64,000 nt of DNA from JANXXV01 sp038230275 (lineage in GTDB: Bacteria > Acidobacteriota > Terriglobia > Bryobacterales > Bryobacteraceae), in the NCBI GenBank assembly GCA_038230275.1, contig JBBRNO010000010.1:1-64000 (forward strand), given 5' to 3'. Below, in pieces: positions 63,501-64,000 of this stretch (its first letter is position 1; the number at the start of each line of letters is the position of its first letter). Both the position numbers and the translations under genes were made by a program. The notes beneath the pieces were generated by a model. The model had not been told where the DNA came from. It did not search any database and saw nothing but the letters and a program-made list of their open reading frames with translations.

Positions 63501-64000
63501 TCGCCGTCACTACAACGGTCTGAGATCCGGAAATGGTCGCCGGCGCCGTGTAGACTCCAACCGAAGACACCGATCCAACCGCTGGCGAAACCGACCAGTT
63601 TGCACTGGTGTTCGTGGTACCGCTGACGGTGGCCGCAAAGGTCTGCGTTTGTCCGCCGGAAAGCGTCGCACTGGATGGACCGACTGAAACCTGGACGCCG
63701 CCGGAACCCGCTGCACCCAGTTCAAAGGCGCCAATCGGGTAACCGCTTCCTCTCGGAATGGAGAGTCCGTCGAAATCCCAACCTTGAGGAATGGCGGTCC
63801 CGGTGTCTGCCGCCGGGCTCCCCGCCGAGAGATGGAAATCTCCTCCCGCCGCATTTACAAAGAGTGGGTTCTGATTAACCGAAGCCGAAAGTGCGCTGGT
63901 CACCGGTCCGGGTCCAATTCCAAAGAAGAGATTGTTCGAGCCTCCGATGGCTGTGCAATTATCCGCATCCGTGCAAGTGCTGCTTGCACCCGGAACATAC
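60538..64000 (-). CDS. Large secreted beta-helix/Ig-repeat protein, N-terminal part outside window
   Basis: Stop at 60538; the frame stays open to the window edge (about 1154 codons), and the GTG at 63903 lies inside the protein, so I give no start. The visible N-terminal part (SNNLFFGIG, NPLFVNAAGGDFHLSAGSPA, GYPIGAFELGAAG) is the end of a parallel beta-helix matching the protein at 40381. Then follow about ten Ig-like modules of 80-90 residues (for example GGGGTQQFGATISGAASAAV, TWSMSPAVGTLSASGFYSAP). The C-terminal 200 residues hold two copies of a beta-sandwich with RPSNDWIGLTATNAQGWW and GQYEFRYFDGGTF / GLYEVRYITRGYV. It is a cell-surface protein, perhaps binding or cutting polysaccharide. 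Terminator and intron follow it. Confidence 0.82.
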   Translation of the reverse strand, partial: YVPGASSTCTDADNCTAIGGSNNLFFGIGPGPVTSALSASVNQNPLFVNAAGGDFHLSAGSPAADTGTAIPQGWDFDGLSIPRGSGYPIGAFELGAAGSGGVQVSVGPSSATLSGGQTQTFAATVSGTTNTSANWSVSPAVGSVSSVGVYTAPATISGSQTVVVTATSVADGTKAASATVNLTPVAVGGLSPVSLSAAQTQQFTATVSGVTNTAVNWNLSAAIGTITGSGLYTAPAAISSQQTVTVSATSVADGTKSASAVITLLPAISVGVSPGTVTLGAGGTQQFGATVTGTGTTSVTWSRSPAVGMLSSSGLYTAPLSLSSQQIITIKATSSVDATKFATVSVTLTPSTGVSVTMTPGSVTLGASGTQQFSASVTGVSNTAIVWTQSAAIGTLSTSGMYTAPASIPTTYYVKITATSVADGSKFATALITLPQGSVSVGISPAAVTLGGGGTQQFGATIAGAASAAVTWSMSPAVGTLSASGFYSAPSSVTSAQTVLVKATSTADNTKFATATVTLTPSAGVSVTMTPGSVALGAGSTQQFSAAVTGTSNTAIVWTQSAAIGTLSTSGMYTAPASIPTTYYVKITATSVADSSKFATALITLPQVSVSVGISPAAVTMGGGGTQQFGATISGAASAAVTWSMSPAVGTLSASGFYSAPSTVISAQTVLVTATSTTDSTKSATAVVTLTPAVSVTMTPGSVTLGASGTQQFSAAVTGTSNTAIVWTQSAPIGTLSTSGMYTAPASITTTYYVKITATSVADSSKFATALVTLPQGSVSVGISPAAVTLGGGGTQQFGATISGAASAAVTWSMSPAVGSLSASGLYTAPASVTAPYTIQLTATSAADSSKFATAIINLAPPVSVSVTPAIVSLSAGNTQQLSATVTGASNTAVSWSLSPAAGTISPTGFYTAPTSIIAKQAVTIRATSSADSSKFATATIGLLPSSVVAAGGGAPPPPSTPTVSYTILSRTSAQVTWTAPADRPSNDWIGLTATNAQGWWYVTSWSTNGAPSGSFTVNVPTSAGQYEFRYFDGGTFNILSHSAAIAVGSGFSVVPTQTVSASGSNLSVKWTAGSGRLAGDILCLFPIGSDNGGYLTCSGSKGVASGTASFESPTSPGLYEVRYITRGYVNIVSSAPITVNSSGTLTIEDPSL
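61530..62970 (-). repeat. ~510-bp near-identical tandem DNA repeats coding for Ig-module pairs
   Basis: The segment with CCGGGCTCATCGACCAGGTC recurs at about 61551, 62058 and 62571 (507 and 513 bp apart), and the linked GTACATTCCCGAGGTGGACA recurs at 61772, 62279 and 62792. Each unit codes for two different Ig-like modules. DNA identity between units is very high, the differences being mostly single bases plus a six-base length change, so recombination can add or remove module pairs in frame. Neighbouring modules further right are related but diverged. Confidence 0.85.

Overview
The window looks like a chromosome segment of an acidobacterium of the order Bryobacterales (Candidatus Solibacter-like). 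The evidence is two secreted proteins ending in the 'Solibacter C-terminal' domain (TIGR03437 type), Oar-like TonB-dependent receptors, a Pkn-type Ser/Thr kinase, and a DUF1592 haem protein / DUF1552 / ankyrin operon, all typical of that group. No rRNA, tRNA or CRISPR array was seen. Family assignments come from reading motifs by eye, not from database searches.

Left part (1-17.9 kb), cell surface and nutrient handling. It holds the 5' part of an N-acyl-D-amino-acid deacylase-type amidohydrolase, a large secreted Ig/BACON-domain protein, a membrane Ser/Thr kinase, and the tightly coupled DUF1592-DUF1552-ankyrin operon. A decay zone follows: a ThuA remnant, an M28 peptidase pseudogene and two Oar-type receptor pseudogenes around one intact Oar-like receptor.

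Central part (17.9-59.7 kb), a long exopolysaccharide (EPS) locus. A divergent three-gene operon with 4-nt overlaps (ATP-grasp, FemAB-like acyltransferase, TPP enzyme) faces the export operon. The export side has a Wza-like exporter, an outer-membrane barrel, a GumC/Wzc-like chain-length protein, an ExeA-like ATPase, a BY-kinase, a NusG/UpxY-like antiterminator and a small HTH protein. Then come a FemAB protein, NodB deacetylases, glycosyltransferases, an initiating sugar transferase, a DegT aminotransferase, a CapD/PglF-like 4,6-dehydratase, a Wzx-like flippase and a secreted beta-helix protein. A class III aminotransferase separates this from a second, rearranged half with two JmjC-type cupin proteins, an ATP-grasp/LMW-phosphatase fusion, a duplicated FemAB gene (one copy dead), further glycosyltransferases, an O-antigen-ligase-like polymerase and a DUF218 protein. 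The set is consistent with a Wzx/Wzy-type EPS carrying an N-acetylated 4-amino-6-deoxy sugar. The acyltransferase, ATP-grasp and cupin genes suggest extra, possibly amino-acid-like decoration; that is inference. The layout resembles exosortase/PEP-CTERM EPS loci, but no exosortase is visible. Sigma-54-like -24/-12 elements lie in front of several units, with the best ones at 22203 and 55982.

Right end (59.8-64 kb). A 620-nt ORF-less group II intron sits just behind a terminator hairpin, downstream of a large secreted beta-helix/Ig-repeat protein that runs off the window and carries ~510-bp near-identical tandem DNA repeats.
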